From IMG/VR virus record IMGVR_UViG_3300049846_000788, positions 1-47,377 of that record: DNA of 47,377 nucleotides, one strand, 5' to 3'. The position numbers were made by a program, and so were the translations under genes. Source of the stretch: a virus. The stretch's first letter is position 1, and every line of letters begins with the position of its first letter. Shown here in pieces: positions 31,022 through 38,996 of the stretch. The notes under the pieces are model-generated. The model was not told the DNA's origin, did not search any database, and worked only from the letters and a program-made list of their open reading frames with translations.

Positions 31022-31296
31022 TAGTTTGCTCCTTGATAAGAATGTTTTTGTTTAAGTTCAGGATTTGGTTGTGAAGGAACTACAGGATTCCTTGACTTGT
31101 TTTTGATTACGATGAAGGCATCGTTTTGATAAGAAACTGTTCCAAATGGTTTTGCCCATTTTGGATTTGCATTTGGACTGGTAGCAGTTCCTGTTACTGC
31201 TACACCACCAATCTCCACGGAGATTTCATCATCAGCATCCCATCCGAGTTTTTCAAGGGCAATAGCAAACTGCCCCAACATACCAGCAGTGCTCAC
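31021..31296 (-). CDS. hypothetical protein in the redox operon, 91 aa
   Basis: A 91-aa soluble protein. [20 protein letters not shown] opens it, and the beta-rich core has [20 protein letters not shown] and [15 protein letters not shown]. The tail is Pro/Gln-rich. The GTG start at 31296 overlaps the ferredoxin TGA (GTGA) and follows AGGAAGAG, which supports it over ATG 31281. No family is recognised. Its place between petF and hli suggests a link to photosynthetic electron flow. Confidence 0.6.
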   Translation of the reverse strand: MSTAGMLGQFAIALEKLGWDADDEISVEIGGVAVTGTATSPNANPKWAKPFGTVSYQNDAFIVIKNKSRNPVVPSQPNPELKQKHSYQGAN

Positions 31297-31586
31297 AGGT
31301 TCTCTTCCTGTTCGGTGAGAATCACACAATCACTTGTGGGATAAGCAACGCAAGTGAGAACCCAACCTTCTGCTTGCTGTTCATCATCAAGGAACGACTG
31401 TTCTTCGTTGTCAACGGTGCCAGAGATGAGTTTGCCAGCACAGGCAGAGCAAGCACCTGCCTTACACGAAGAAGGGAGGTCAACACCTGCCTCTTCTGCT
31501 GCTTCAAGAATGTATTGGTCATCAGCACATTCGATAGTAGTTTCGGTGCCATCAGGGGACTGGAGAGTGACATTAAAAATGGTCAT
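31293..31586 (-). CDS. petF: plant-type [2Fe-2S] ferredoxin
   Basis: A 97-aa ferredoxin with cluster ligands C41, C46 and C49 in [15 protein letters not shown] and C79 in WVLTCVAYP. It carries electrons from photosystem I to acceptors such as ribonucleotide reductase partners or bilin reductases. The start at 31586 shares a base with the stop of the upstream 28-aa peptide, and its stop overlaps the next start. Confidence 0.95.
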   Translation of the reverse strand: MTIFNVTLQSPDGTETTIECADDQYILEAAEEAGVDLPSSCKAGACSACAGKLISGTVDNEEQSFLDDEQQAEGWVLTCVAYPTSDCVILTEQEENL

Positions 31587-31672
31587 TAGTAAGTCTCGCA
31601 AATTTTTTCAACGGATGCTGCCAACAAAACAAAGAAGGCAACTGATGTTATTGTAAAGATAATTGAAGTCAT
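31586..31672 (-). CDS. 28-aa single-span membrane peptide
   Basis: A tiny protein, [20 protein letters not shown] followed by VEKICETY, with one transmembrane helix. Its stop and the petF start overlap (TAATG), so it is translated with ferredoxin. Its size and topology are like the small photosystem subunits, but it is not one that I can name. No strong Shine-Dalgarno is visible. Confidence 0.6.
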   Translation of the reverse strand: MTSIIFTITSVAFFVLLAASVEKICETY

Positions 31673-31681
31673 CGTCAAGTC

Positions 31682-31891
31682 TCAGACTACTCCAAAGAAG
31701 AGGTGCCCAGTGAGAGCATAAGAAATAGCCCCAGCAACAATACCGAGCATAGCCCAACGTCCATTCATTTTCTCCGCTTTCTCAGCATAGGGTTCGATGC
31801 CATAACGCTCAAGGTCTTCCTTGGTCATATACATCGATGGTTCTTTGGCAAACATATTCATTTGCCCGAACTCATTTTTTGTTACAGTCAT
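31682..31891 (-). CDS. hli: high-light-inducible protein, 69 aa
   Basis: A 69-aa HLIP with the chlorophyll-binding core EKAEKMNGRWAMLGIVAGAI and the end SYALTGHLFFGVV, preceded by a hydrophilic N-terminus. It protects photosystems in high light. It is the first gene of the redox operon, behind a combined terminator-promoter element at 31920-31956. Confidence 0.93.
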   Translation of the reverse strand: MTVTKNEFGQMNMFAKEPSMYMTKEDLERYGIEPYAEKAEKMNGRWAMLGIVAGAISYALTGHLFFGVV

Positions 31892-31919
31892 TTTTGCATT
31901 CTTTAAGAATTGTTACACA

Positions 31920-31957
31920 ATTATATAGGAAAAATAAAGGGGCGTCAAGCACCCCTC
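31920..31957 (-). promoter_or_regulatory. combined terminator and sigma70 promoter
   Basis: The hairpin GGGGTG-CTTGA-CGCCCC followed by a T-rich tract ends pstS transcription. The same bases hold TTGACG (31948-31943), a 17-nt spacer and TATAAT (31925-31920), which start the hli-petF-prx operon. Confidence 0.8.
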
Positions 31958-31986
31958 ATAATCATTTATACTTATTTTGTTAAGAT

Positions 31987-32952
31987 TTACTGACCAATTC
32001 GGTTCACAGCAATACGTGCCTTGTTCAGAACTGCTCCTGCAAGAGGAACATAACCCAAGTCATCAGCAATCATTTGTGCCTTTGTACTCAGAGCATAATT
32101 CAGAGCTCCACGAATATCATCTGCCTTGGCACCATTACCACTACGATAAGCAAGAACCCAAGTCAGAGTGGAAATGGGATATGCACCAGCACCAGAAGGA
32201 TTAGGATTTTCTCCTGCAAGATTAGCATCCAGTTTAATACTATTCAGAGCAGCTGCTCCAGAAGTGGCAGTAGGAAGAATAAACTTACCTGCCTTATTTT
32301 GAATTGATGCTGCTTGGAGTTTATTTGCTTTGACAAATCCAGTATTCACATAACCAATCGCACCAGGAGTGTTACGAACAGTTCCAGAAACACCTTCATT
32401 ACCTTTAGAACCAATACCAGTAGGCCACTTAACTGCCTTACCTACACCAACAGTCCAACCACCAAAAGCATCTAGTGAATTAGTAAAAGCAAAGGTAGTT
32501 CCAGAACCATCAGAACGATACACTACACGAATGGGACCATTACCACAGTTAGGTAGTTTGCTCCAATCTTTGATACGTCCAGCAAAGATGTCTACAGTTT
32601 GCTTCTGAGTGAGTTTCAGATTACATCCTGGTTTGTTGTAAGCAACAGCAATCGTTCCACCTACCATAGGAATTTGAACGACACCACGCTTTACCTTTGC
32701 TGCTTCTGATGCTTTGATTGGTTCGTCGCTTGCTGCGAAGTCAACCGTGCCCGCAAGGAATTGACGAACACCAGCACCAGAACCAACGGACTGATAATTA
32801 ACCCTACTCCCAGAAGTTCGTGCATAATCTTGGAACCATCGTTGATAAAGAGGTGCGGGGAAGGTAGCACCAGCACCATTCAAAGTAGATCCAGCAAATG
32901 CAGCAGCAGGAGCAAGAGCAAGACCAACAGCAATAAAGTTTTTGAGTTTCAT
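31987..32952 (-). CDS. pstS: phosphate ABC transporter substrate-binding protein
   Basis: A 321-aa periplasmic phosphate-binding protein. The signal peptide MKLKNFIAVGLALAPAAAFA has AFA-GS cleavage and no lipobox Cys. Phosphate-loop motifs are GAGATFPAPLYQRWF, SVGSGAGVRQF, DFAASDEPI and YRSDGSGTTFAFTN. Phage PstS can raise host phosphate uptake for DNA synthesis. The ATG at 32952 is set by the signal peptide. The promoter lies within an inverted repeat with Pho-box-like elements. Confidence 0.95.
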   Translation of the reverse strand: MKLKNFIAVGLALAPAAAFAGSTLNGAGATFPAPLYQRWFQDYARTSGSRVNYQSVGSGAGVRQFLAGTVDFAASDEPIKASEAAKVKRGVVQIPMVGGTIAVAYNKPGCNLKLTQKQTVDIFAGRIKDWSKLPNCGNGPIRVVYRSDGSGTTFAFTNSLDAFGGWTVGVGKAVKWPTGIGSKGNEGVSGTVRNTPGAIGYVNTGFVKANKLQAASIQNKAGKFILPTATSGAAALNSIKLDANLAGENPNPSGAGAYPISTLTWVLAYRSGNGAKADDIRGALNYALSTKAQMIADDLGYVPLAGAVLNKARIAVNRIGQ

Positions 32953-32975
32953 AAAAAGTGAATAACTACAAAGAA

Positions 32976-33030
32976 ATTCTAAAGGAAGCAAAAGTAAAGG
33001 TCAACCAAGAGAAGGTTAAGGAAGTTGACC
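32976..33030 (-). promoter_or_regulatory. pstS promoter with inverted repeat / Pho-box-like operator
   Basis: TTGACC at 33004-32999, a 17-nt spacer and TAGAAT at 32981-32976. Arms GGTCAAC and GTTGACC (33030-33024 and 33005-32999) flank CTTAACCTTCTCTTG. CTTAACCT repeats are the core of cyanobacterial Pho boxes bound by PhoB. The overlap of -35 and repeat suggests regulated expression. Confidence 0.6.
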
Positions 33031-33032
33031 AA

Positions 33033-33063
33033 ATAAAAAGACCACTCCTTTCGGAAGTGGTCT
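33033..33063 (-). terminator. rho-independent terminator after the porin
   Basis: The minus strand reads AGACCAC-TTCCGAAAGGA-GTGGTCT followed by TTTTTATTT, just after the porin stop. Confidence 0.8.
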
Positions 33064-33084
33064 AACTCAACTTATGATGAATTA

Positions 33085-34551
33085 TCAGAACTTGAAGGTT
33101 GTCTGAATTACACCACCCCAGTTGGAGGAGTTACCAGCAAGACGTTGGTTATCACTACCGTAGATGATAGCAGGAGTGATGCTGATGTTATCAGACACTT
33201 GGTACTTGTAGAAGACTTCAAGAAGAGTGGACTTCTCAAGGTTCTCACCAGTAGGTGCCTGACCGATAGCAACACCAGCAGAGTTACCCTTAGCAAATAC
33301 ATCTGCCCACTGAAGACCAGCGAACCAGGATTGACTATTGGTAGCAGCACTTTGAGTACCACTTACAGTATTCCAACCATAACCTGCTGAGATCGAAGGA
33401 GCCCAACCAGATTGCGAAGGTTGCCAGTAAGCGTTCAGTGCATAACCATTAGAGGTTTGACCAGGAACCAGAGCACCAGAAGCACCATTCAGACCGTTAT
33501 AGGTGCGAACACGAGTGCCTTCAGTACCATAACGATAACCGAATGCAGCACCCCAGTTAGTACCACGATAACCGATTTGTGCCAGAGTATTCAGAGCACC
33601 AGATCGATCAAACTCACCACGGGTGCTATCTTGTCCTGCTTGGGCAACATAGTTGATACCAGCAACAAGACCCTTCTTACCATACTGGATACCGAAACCA
33701 GAACCAACTGCCTTGTTATAAACACCAGGAGCACCTGCTACTTGGAAGAAGTCAAGGATCTTGGACTCATATGCAGAAGGAACCCATGCGATTTCAGTAT
33801 TACGAACAAGAGCACCAGCAGTAATAGTAGTGGTGTTATTGAAAGCAGGGAATGAATAATACAGACGATCGATAACTACGTTGTTACCAACTTCACTGGT
33901 AGTGCTATCTGCCTTATCCAGTTTAAAAATTGAAGAACTGGAACCGAAAGGATCAGCACTGAAGTTGGAAGAACGCAGACGAGTGCGGAGAAGGTCATTA
34001 CCAGTGAACGAAGTGTCCAGGTTCAGACGCAGATCGTAGTTGAATGCAGTGTGAGTTACATCACCACTTTTGGTTTGGTAGTCATCAACACCACCAAGAA
34101 CAAAGTTTGCTTCACCACGCAGTTTGGTAGTAGTGGAGAACTGGGTTGCTTCAAGTTCACCAACCTGTGCTTCCAGTTTGTCTACACGACCACGGAGCAC
34201 AGCAAGTTCTTGTGCAAACTCTGCTTGAAGACGCTTGAGTTCATCAGTAACTTCAGTCACACGATCCAGGCAAGCATTCAGAAGTGCTGCTGCCTCATAA
34301 CGAGTCAAAGCACGACCACCAGCAAAGGTGCCATTAGGATAACCAGCAACACAACCATATCGTTCTACGAGGTTGCTGAGTGCCTGATATGCCCAATCGG
34401 TTGGACGGACATCAGAGAATTGAGTGACGCTTGTAACCTGTTCTGCGGAATTGTATTGGTTGACCCCATTCATATTAAGGTCTGCGGCAATCGCAGCAGG
34501 AGCAACCATTCCCAGAGCAACAGGTGCAAGCATCAGTTGATTGAGTTTCAT
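33085..34551 (-). CDS. cyanobacterial-type outer membrane porin with SLH domain
   Basis: A 488-aa protein. The signal peptide (about 1-22, ending APAAIA-AD) is followed by an S-layer-homology domain (FSDVRPTDWAYQALSNLVER, GYPNGTFAGGRALTRYEAAA, about 45-95) and a coiled-coil (ELKRLQAEFAQELAVLRGRV). A beta-barrel of OprB/Som type then runs to the C-terminal Phe (WGGVIQTTFKF). This is the architecture of the major Synechococcus porins. It follows its own promoter and precedes pstS, so it may assist nutrient, perhaps phosphate, uptake. It is a clear host-derived gene. Confidence 0.93.
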   Translation of the reverse strand: MKLNQLMLAPVALGMVAPAAIAADLNMNGVNQYNSAEQVTSVTQFSDVRPTDWAYQALSNLVERYGCVAGYPNGTFAGGRALTRYEAAALLNACLDRVTEVTDELKRLQAEFAQELAVLRGRVDKLEAQVGELEATQFSTTTKLRGEANFVLGGVDDYQTKSGDVTHTAFNYDLRLNLDTSFTGNDLLRTRLRSSNFSADPFGSSSSIFKLDKADSTTSEVGNNVVIDRLYYSFPAFNNTTTITAGALVRNTEIAWVPSAYESKILDFFQVAGAPGVYNKAVGSGFGIQYGKKGLVAGINYVAQAGQDSTRGEFDRSGALNTLAQIGYRGTNWGAAFGYRYGTEGTRVRTYNGLNGASGALVPGQTSNGYALNAYWQPSQSGWAPSISAGYGWNTVSGTQSAATNSQSWFAGLQWADVFAKGNSAGVAIGQAPTGENLEKSTLLEVFYKYQVSDNISITPAIIYGSDNQRLAGNSSNWGGVIQTTFKF

Positions 34552-34615
34552 AGATTGTTTTTTGTACTATAGGACAAAGATTAAGAATTACAACAGAATT
34601 CTTAAGTACTTATTT

Positions 34616-34644
34616 AGTATAAAGGGAAACTAAAAGGGTGTCAA
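34616..34644 (-). promoter_or_regulatory. sigma70-type promoter of the porin
   Basis: TTGACA at 34644-34639, a 17-nt spacer and TATACT at 34621-34616. The TGA stop codon of the last glycan-operon gene is inside the -35 hexamer. Confidence 0.8.
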
Positions 34645-35438
34645 GCGTTTGGTTGGGTTGCCGAACTTTCCACAACTCTTCCCAAATAAGGATCATAATC
34701 CATCAATTCCTCTACAGAAAGTTGTGCTCCTTTTTGACTCCAGAAGTTCATCTGACCATCATAATTACCACGATGGAATGCGTCGATGTGTTCTGGGTGA
34801 ATAGAGGAACCCAACTCAATCCTATAAAGAAGAAGAGGAACACTATAGGTATTCCCTGAGTTGTAAATTAAATCATCAGCAACTGGACGAGGTTTCACAC
34901 CATTATCAAGTTTATACTTATCATCACGAACATGAAGTCTTAAGAGTTTTTCTGCATGGTGTCTCGTAATAATATAACAAGCAGTAGAAAACTCGTTCAC
35001 AAATCTCTTATGAACCTTGACATGAATATCACCAGTGCAGATGATAGCAATCTGAACTACATCCCAATCATAAGGAATGCGACAATAGAAATCATCCCAA
35101 GTAAAGTTCCAGAATCTGACAAGATCTAAGTTACAATCATCTTCCATAATGATTGCATAAGGACTATCAGAAGTTTCATACCAGTGTTTGATAGCCTTGA
35201 GATGAGATGTTACACAACCAATCTCACCAGAAGACATCATCTCAGGATAACGACCTTTGATGATGTCACTCAGATCATCTTCTCTGCCATCATATGCAGA
35301 AATACGAGTATAGTTCTCAATCTCCCAGTACTTAAACTGGTTTTCCATATACTCTTTTCTTTCTGGTTGCCCATCAAGATTCAGATAATAGATAGGTCCA
35401 AAGTTTTTAAGTTTAAATGTTGATTTGTTTTTATCCAT
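34641..35438 (-). CDS. GT25-family glycosyltransferase
   Basis: A 265-aa enzyme of the LPS/collagen-type GT25 family. IYYLNLDGQPERKEYMENQF opens it, then GEIGCVTSHLKAIKHW and the DxD-like PYAIIMEDDCNL; YIITRHHAEKLL follows. Such enzymes move galactose or similar sugars onto glycans. It is the last gene of the glycan operon, and the preceding gene shares one base with it. Confidence 0.85.
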   Translation of the reverse strand: MDKNKSTFKLKNFGPIYYLNLDGQPERKEYMENQFKYWEIENYTRISAYDGREDDLSDIIKGRYPEMMSSGEIGCVTSHLKAIKHWYETSDSPYAIIMEDDCNLDLVRFWNFTWDDFYCRIPYDWDVVQIAIICTGDIHVKVHKRFVNEFSTACYIITRHHAEKLLRLHVRDDKYKLDNGVKPRPVADDLIYNSGNTYSVPLLLYRIELGSSIHPEHIDAFHRGNYDGQMNFWSQKGAQLSVEELMDYDPYLGRVVESSATQPNA

Positions 35439-36226
35439 TAGACTGTATAAACTGCTCCATGCTGATATGTGAAACCTTGTACTGGAATGACGTGTTCTGG
35501 TTCCATAAGAAGATTTACACCAAGATATTTAATTGGAGCATCACCCCATCTCTTAGTATAGAATCCACCAGTTTTATCCAATTCATTATAGAATCTCATG
35601 TATTCACTTGTCAAGAACCATGACACTTTACCCAACTCAAAGTTGGTATAGAACATCATGCCCTCTTCAATAAAGTTTTCTGGTATCAATTCGTTTACTG
35701 TTTGCCAAAGACCTTCGATTACTTTTGGATTATCTTTCTGAATGGCAGGAGCAATAAACCCGTAGTAACATCCAACATCATCTGCCCACTTAAAGATATC
35801 ATAGTTGAGTGGAGTATGTATAAAAGAATCTGTATCAAGTCTCAGGTAATAATCATATTCTCTTATAACACTATTATTATAAAGTTCACCAGAGAAAAAT
35901 CTACACATGTGACGATATCCCATAGAGAATCCTGGATGTCCCCAGGCTACGGGACCATTACCATGAGTGGGATGTGGGAAGAACTCTGGAATCTGATCTA
36001 AGATTTCTTGAGGGTAATTGGGAACATTAAACTCAATAGTCTCATACCTAAGATTTAGATTAGTCTGAACCTTAGATTTGTATTCTTCAAAAGATTTTTC
36101 ACAAAATACTAATACGTCAGTACTAGTAGTATATGGTATAAGATTTTCTTCTACTAACCTTAAAGATTTATTGAAGTCTTCTACATCTTGATCAGAGGAT
36201 CTTACAAGATAAAGGATACAGTTCAT
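35438..36226 (-). CDS. GT15-like alpha-mannosyltransferase
   Basis: A 262-aa protein with the KRE2/MNT1-type pattern: FSMGYRHMCRFFSGELY, EYDYYLRLDTDSFI (DxD), FYTNFELGKVSWF, and the diagnostic GGFYTKRWGDAPIKYLGVNL. GT15 enzymes are best known from fungi as alpha-1,2-mannosyltransferases, so a phage copy is notable. The start at 36226 is chosen for the ATGA overlap with the upstream stop. Confidence 0.8.
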   Translation of the reverse strand: MNCILYLVRSSDQDVEDFNKSLRLVEENLIPYTTSTDVLVFCEKSFEEYKSKVQTNLNLRYETIEFNVPNYPQEILDQIPEFFPHPTHGNGPVAWGHPGFSMGYRHMCRFFSGELYNNSVIREYDYYLRLDTDSFIHTPLNYDIFKWADDVGCYYGFIAPAIQKDNPKVIEGLWQTVNELIPENFIEEGMMFYTNFELGKVSWFLTSEYMRFYNELDKTGGFYTKRWGDAPIKYLGVNLLMEPEHVIPVQGFTYQHGAVYTV

Positions 36227-37611
36227 AACATCTGCCACTCTTTATATGGAATCATATTGTTACTGTGTGTTTGAGTAAATGATTTTGGATAAATTACCTT
36301 GTCATTTGGTTGATTTGGATCTAAAAATGCTGCCCAAAAACTAAAGGTAGATACATGCAAAATATGATACTCACATTCTACCATCTTTCTAAGTGATTGG
36401 AAAGCATCACCAACAAAGATCTCAAAATTTTGACTAAAGTTCTGACGGAACCAACTTAGTTTACTTCGTGCCATTCTATCATCATCAGAAAAAATATAAA
36501 CAGTAGAATCCTGAGGTATCATCATCAAAGCCTTTTCATAAAACTCATCATCAACATAACCATTTACGTGATCATCTGCTGGTCTTGTACAAAATCTAAG
36601 ATGAAGTGATACTGTGTTTGGTTTTGTTTTAGTTCCTACAGATAGTTTCTCTCTCACATAATCAAGATTCTCTGCTGTAGAAAACCTAAACATATCATTC
36701 ACGACAAACTTAGTATCAAAGTTTGCCTGAAGATTACCCTGCCAATTTAAATTTGGAAAACATGAAACCATATCTTTATGAGATCCATCATGTCCACCAA
36801 GAAGTCTATCCGAATTATAAGATGCAGGATACTTGCCACCACCATTCCATAAATCCCAAGTTCCAAACTTTGGTTCTGGAAGATTAAACTTTTTGCAGAA
36901 GGAAATTACCTCTGCCACTTGGAAAAGATTGTTTCCAAGTCCACCATGAAGTGATGTTGTAATTGTCTCTTCTTTAAAATCTACAGGAAGAGCAAGTGCC
37001 TTTGGAGCACTGGCAACACTAATATCAACTCCAATAACACCAAGACAGCAGAGTTGATATTGAGTATCACTAAAAAATGTAGGAGAATCAACAATTAAAA
37101 AGTTATTAGGATACCTTTCTTGCAACTCATTTGCTATTTGATAATACTCATCCCAATATCTTTCTGTTGCTTCAAACTCATCTTTAGAATCACTTAGATT
37201 TGGAAATTGATCAACAGCATAACGGTTGTGCCCAAGTCCAAGAGTTCTATCTTTTACATAACAAGGATTACGATAACCCCAAGAAGTTGCAAGAGACTTG
37301 ATCGAATGTTCTCTTCTTCCACGAAGACATAAAAACATCACATCTGGGTGAAGTTCCACAAACTCAGGAACATACTTCAGATATGAATGCGTAATATTTG
37401 TAGTAGTATCATGAAGTGAAACTCTTCTAATTCTTTCTTCCTTTGATAAAGATTCAGAATCCCAGATCAATCCATTATCATTCCAAGTTTCAAAACTATT
37501 CTGATACTTAGGACCACCACCCTTATACTTTAGTGACATATGATTTTTAAGAATATAATGAACCCTTAAGAATCCACAAGCACCAGATCCAATCACATGA
37601 AACTTACTCAT
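36223..37611 (-). CDS. sulfotransferase-like domain fused to a GT11-like glycosyltransferase
   Basis: A 462-aa two-domain protein. Residues 1-205 look like a small sulfotransferase-type P-loop-like domain (MSKFHVIGSGACGFLRVHYI, FLCLRGRREHSIKSLATSWG). Residues about 215-462 follow the alpha-1,2-fucosyltransferase GT11 plan (TSLHGGLGNNLFQVAEVISF, VSLHLRF, VYIFSDDD, CEYHILHVSTFSFWAAFL). The canonical HxRRGD motif is replaced by HLRFCTRP, so donor binding may differ. It overlaps both neighbours by a few bases. Confidence 0.7.
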   Translation of the reverse strand: MSKFHVIGSGACGFLRVHYILKNHMSLKYKGGGPKYQNSFETWNDNGLIWDSESLSKEERIRRVSLHDTTTNITHSYLKYVPEFVELHPDVMFLCLRGRREHSIKSLATSWGYRNPCYVKDRTLGLGHNRYAVDQFPNLSDSKDEFEATERYWDEYYQIANELQERYPNNFLIVDSPTFFSDTQYQLCCLGVIGVDISVASAPKALALPVDFKEETITTSLHGGLGNNLFQVAEVISFCKKFNLPEPKFGTWDLWNGGGKYPASYNSDRLLGGHDGSHKDMVSCFPNLNWQGNLQANFDTKFVVNDMFRFSTAENLDYVREKLSVGTKTKPNTVSLHLRFCTRPADDHVNGYVDDEFYEKALMMIPQDSTVYIFSDDDRMARSKLSWFRQNFSQNFEIFVGDAFQSLRKMVECEYHILHVSTFSFWAAFLDPNQPNDKVIYPKSFTQTHSNNMIPYKEWQML

Positions 37612-38419
37612 AAGGTAATCCCCTTAATTCATACTCCCAACGAACATCAGTATTGATTTTTGGTTTATTATTTTCATCAATAATTTGACCCACGAATATA
37701 CCATATTCCATGGGTTCATGTTCTGGGAATGGACGACTATCTTGATGGGTTGGATAGATTTCACGAAGTTGATTATAAACTTCCCTCTCAACATAGTTGA
37801 TTAAACCAACACCATAGGCATTTTCCCAACTTACATGATCTCCTGGTTGGTTAGTTGGTTGCCCAATAACTTTAGAGTGTCTCCAGTGATCATGACACAA
37901 GTGATCAAACTTAATCACAGGCCATATAAGATTGTGGAGAACTTTCTGATCGTCTTCACGATTAGTTGCTGCTGGATTATCCAAATCAATCTTACCATAA
38001 CGTTCATGGAATAGTTTGTTATTTACCCCAAACATCCCTGCCATAATCGTATACCCATGATTATGGCAGTCTCTCATTAAGTGAAAAGATTTATCTGATT
38101 GAATCCATTCATCAACTGCTCTGCGTTCTCTCCAACTTAATCGACTATCACAGTCTCTACTAATCCAAAAGTCAACACAGTCATCAATAAATGGACGGAA
38201 TCTCCAGTTCAATCCATCATAAGAACTATCTCTGCGACAGATAAAAACTTCAGCATCATAGTCTTTAAGTTGATAAACATACTCTTCAGGAACATCTTCC
38301 GCAACATAAAATCTCGCAATCCAATCTGGATAGATTTCTTTTGCGAGACGTGCGTTTTCTACTGCTCCAATACAATAAAGAGGGTTATCTCCAAAAAGAC
38401 TAAACGTTATCAGACGCAT
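37604..38419 (-). CDS. putative glycosyltransferase (GT-A-like), 271 aa
   Basis: A 271-aa protein that begins MRLITFSLFGDNPLYCIGAV. It continues NARLAKEIYPDWIARFYV, and DCVDFWISRDCDSRLSWRER has a DxD-like DCD, as in nucleotide-sugar transferases. MRDCHNHGYTIMAGMFGVN is shared with uncharacterised capsule-type proteins. The start at 38419 is chosen by the conserved opening; the overlap with the methyltransferase gene is 20 nt. Confidence 0.65.
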   Translation of the reverse strand: MRLITFSLFGDNPLYCIGAVENARLAKEIYPDWIARFYVAEDVPEEYVYQLKDYDAEVFICRRDSSYDGLNWRFRPFIDDCVDFWISRDCDSRLSWRERRAVDEWIQSDKSFHLMRDCHNHGYTIMAGMFGVNNKLFHERYGKIDLDNPAATNREDDQKVLHNLIWPVIKFDHLCHDHWRHSKVIGQPTNQPGDHVSWENAYGVGLINYVEREVYNQLREIYPTHQDSRPFPEHEPMEYGIFVGQIIDENNKPKINTDVRWEYELRGLPYE

Positions 38420-38996
38420 ACCAAGTTCCATAATAACAATCAGCACTGTGGAATCCTGCCTCTGTTCCACCTTTAAAAATTTCACCAAAGTCACCAAGAA
38501 CTTCTGTAAAGGTTTCTTTGGTAATGAGATGTGGATGTGCGGTATCTACGGCACTGTTAATACTTTCAAATACACGAATAACTTTTGATGTTTTCTTTGC
38601 AATTTCTAACTGCTTTTGTGGATCAATTACATGCTGGACCACATTAAAAAACCATGTTTCATCAACCTGTTCATCGATTTCCAAATCTTCATAGGCACCA
38701 ACAATAATTTCTACTCCAATTTTTTCATAATCATTTCTAATGTCAGCAGGCCAACGATCCATCAAAGGTTCTACGACAACACCTCTCTTGAAGTTTCCTT
38801 TGGTATGAAGAATACTGCCTCTTGGTCCTGCACCTACTTCAACAATTACTTTATCTTTAAAATCTTGCTCGTAATTAATTTTAAGATACTTCTCAATAAT
38901 TCTAGAGGCATGACTATATGCTTCTAATCTAGTATCTTGATGATGAGTAAACTCTGTGTCTTGAGCAAGTTCCCAACGATCCAAATCAATTTCCAT
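38400..38996 (-). CDS. SAM-dependent methyltransferase
   Basis: A 198-aa Rossmann methyltransferase: VIVEVGAGPRGSIL is motif I, GVVVEPLMDRW is the acidic strand-2 end, and ETWFFNVVQHVIDPQKQLEI is the post-motif region. The acceptor is probably a sugar hydroxyl in the glycan made by this operon, by context. Its start shares a base with the stop of the GT2 gene. Confidence 0.75.
   Translation of the reverse strand: MEIDLDRWELAQDTEFTHHQDTRLEAYSHASRIIEKYLKINYEQDFKDKVIVEVGAGPRGSILHTKGNFKRGVVVEPLMDRWPADIRNDYEKIGVEIIVGAYEDLEIDEQVDETWFFNVVQHVIDPQKQLEIAKKTSKVIRVFESINSAVDTAHPHLITKETFTEVLGDFGEIFKGGTEAGFHSADCYYGTWYASDNV

Noticed and set aside
33412-33855. 147-aa plus-strand ORF inside the porin gene
   Set aside because: Low-complexity Ser/Thr pattern from the antisense of a beta-barrel gene; no start signal.
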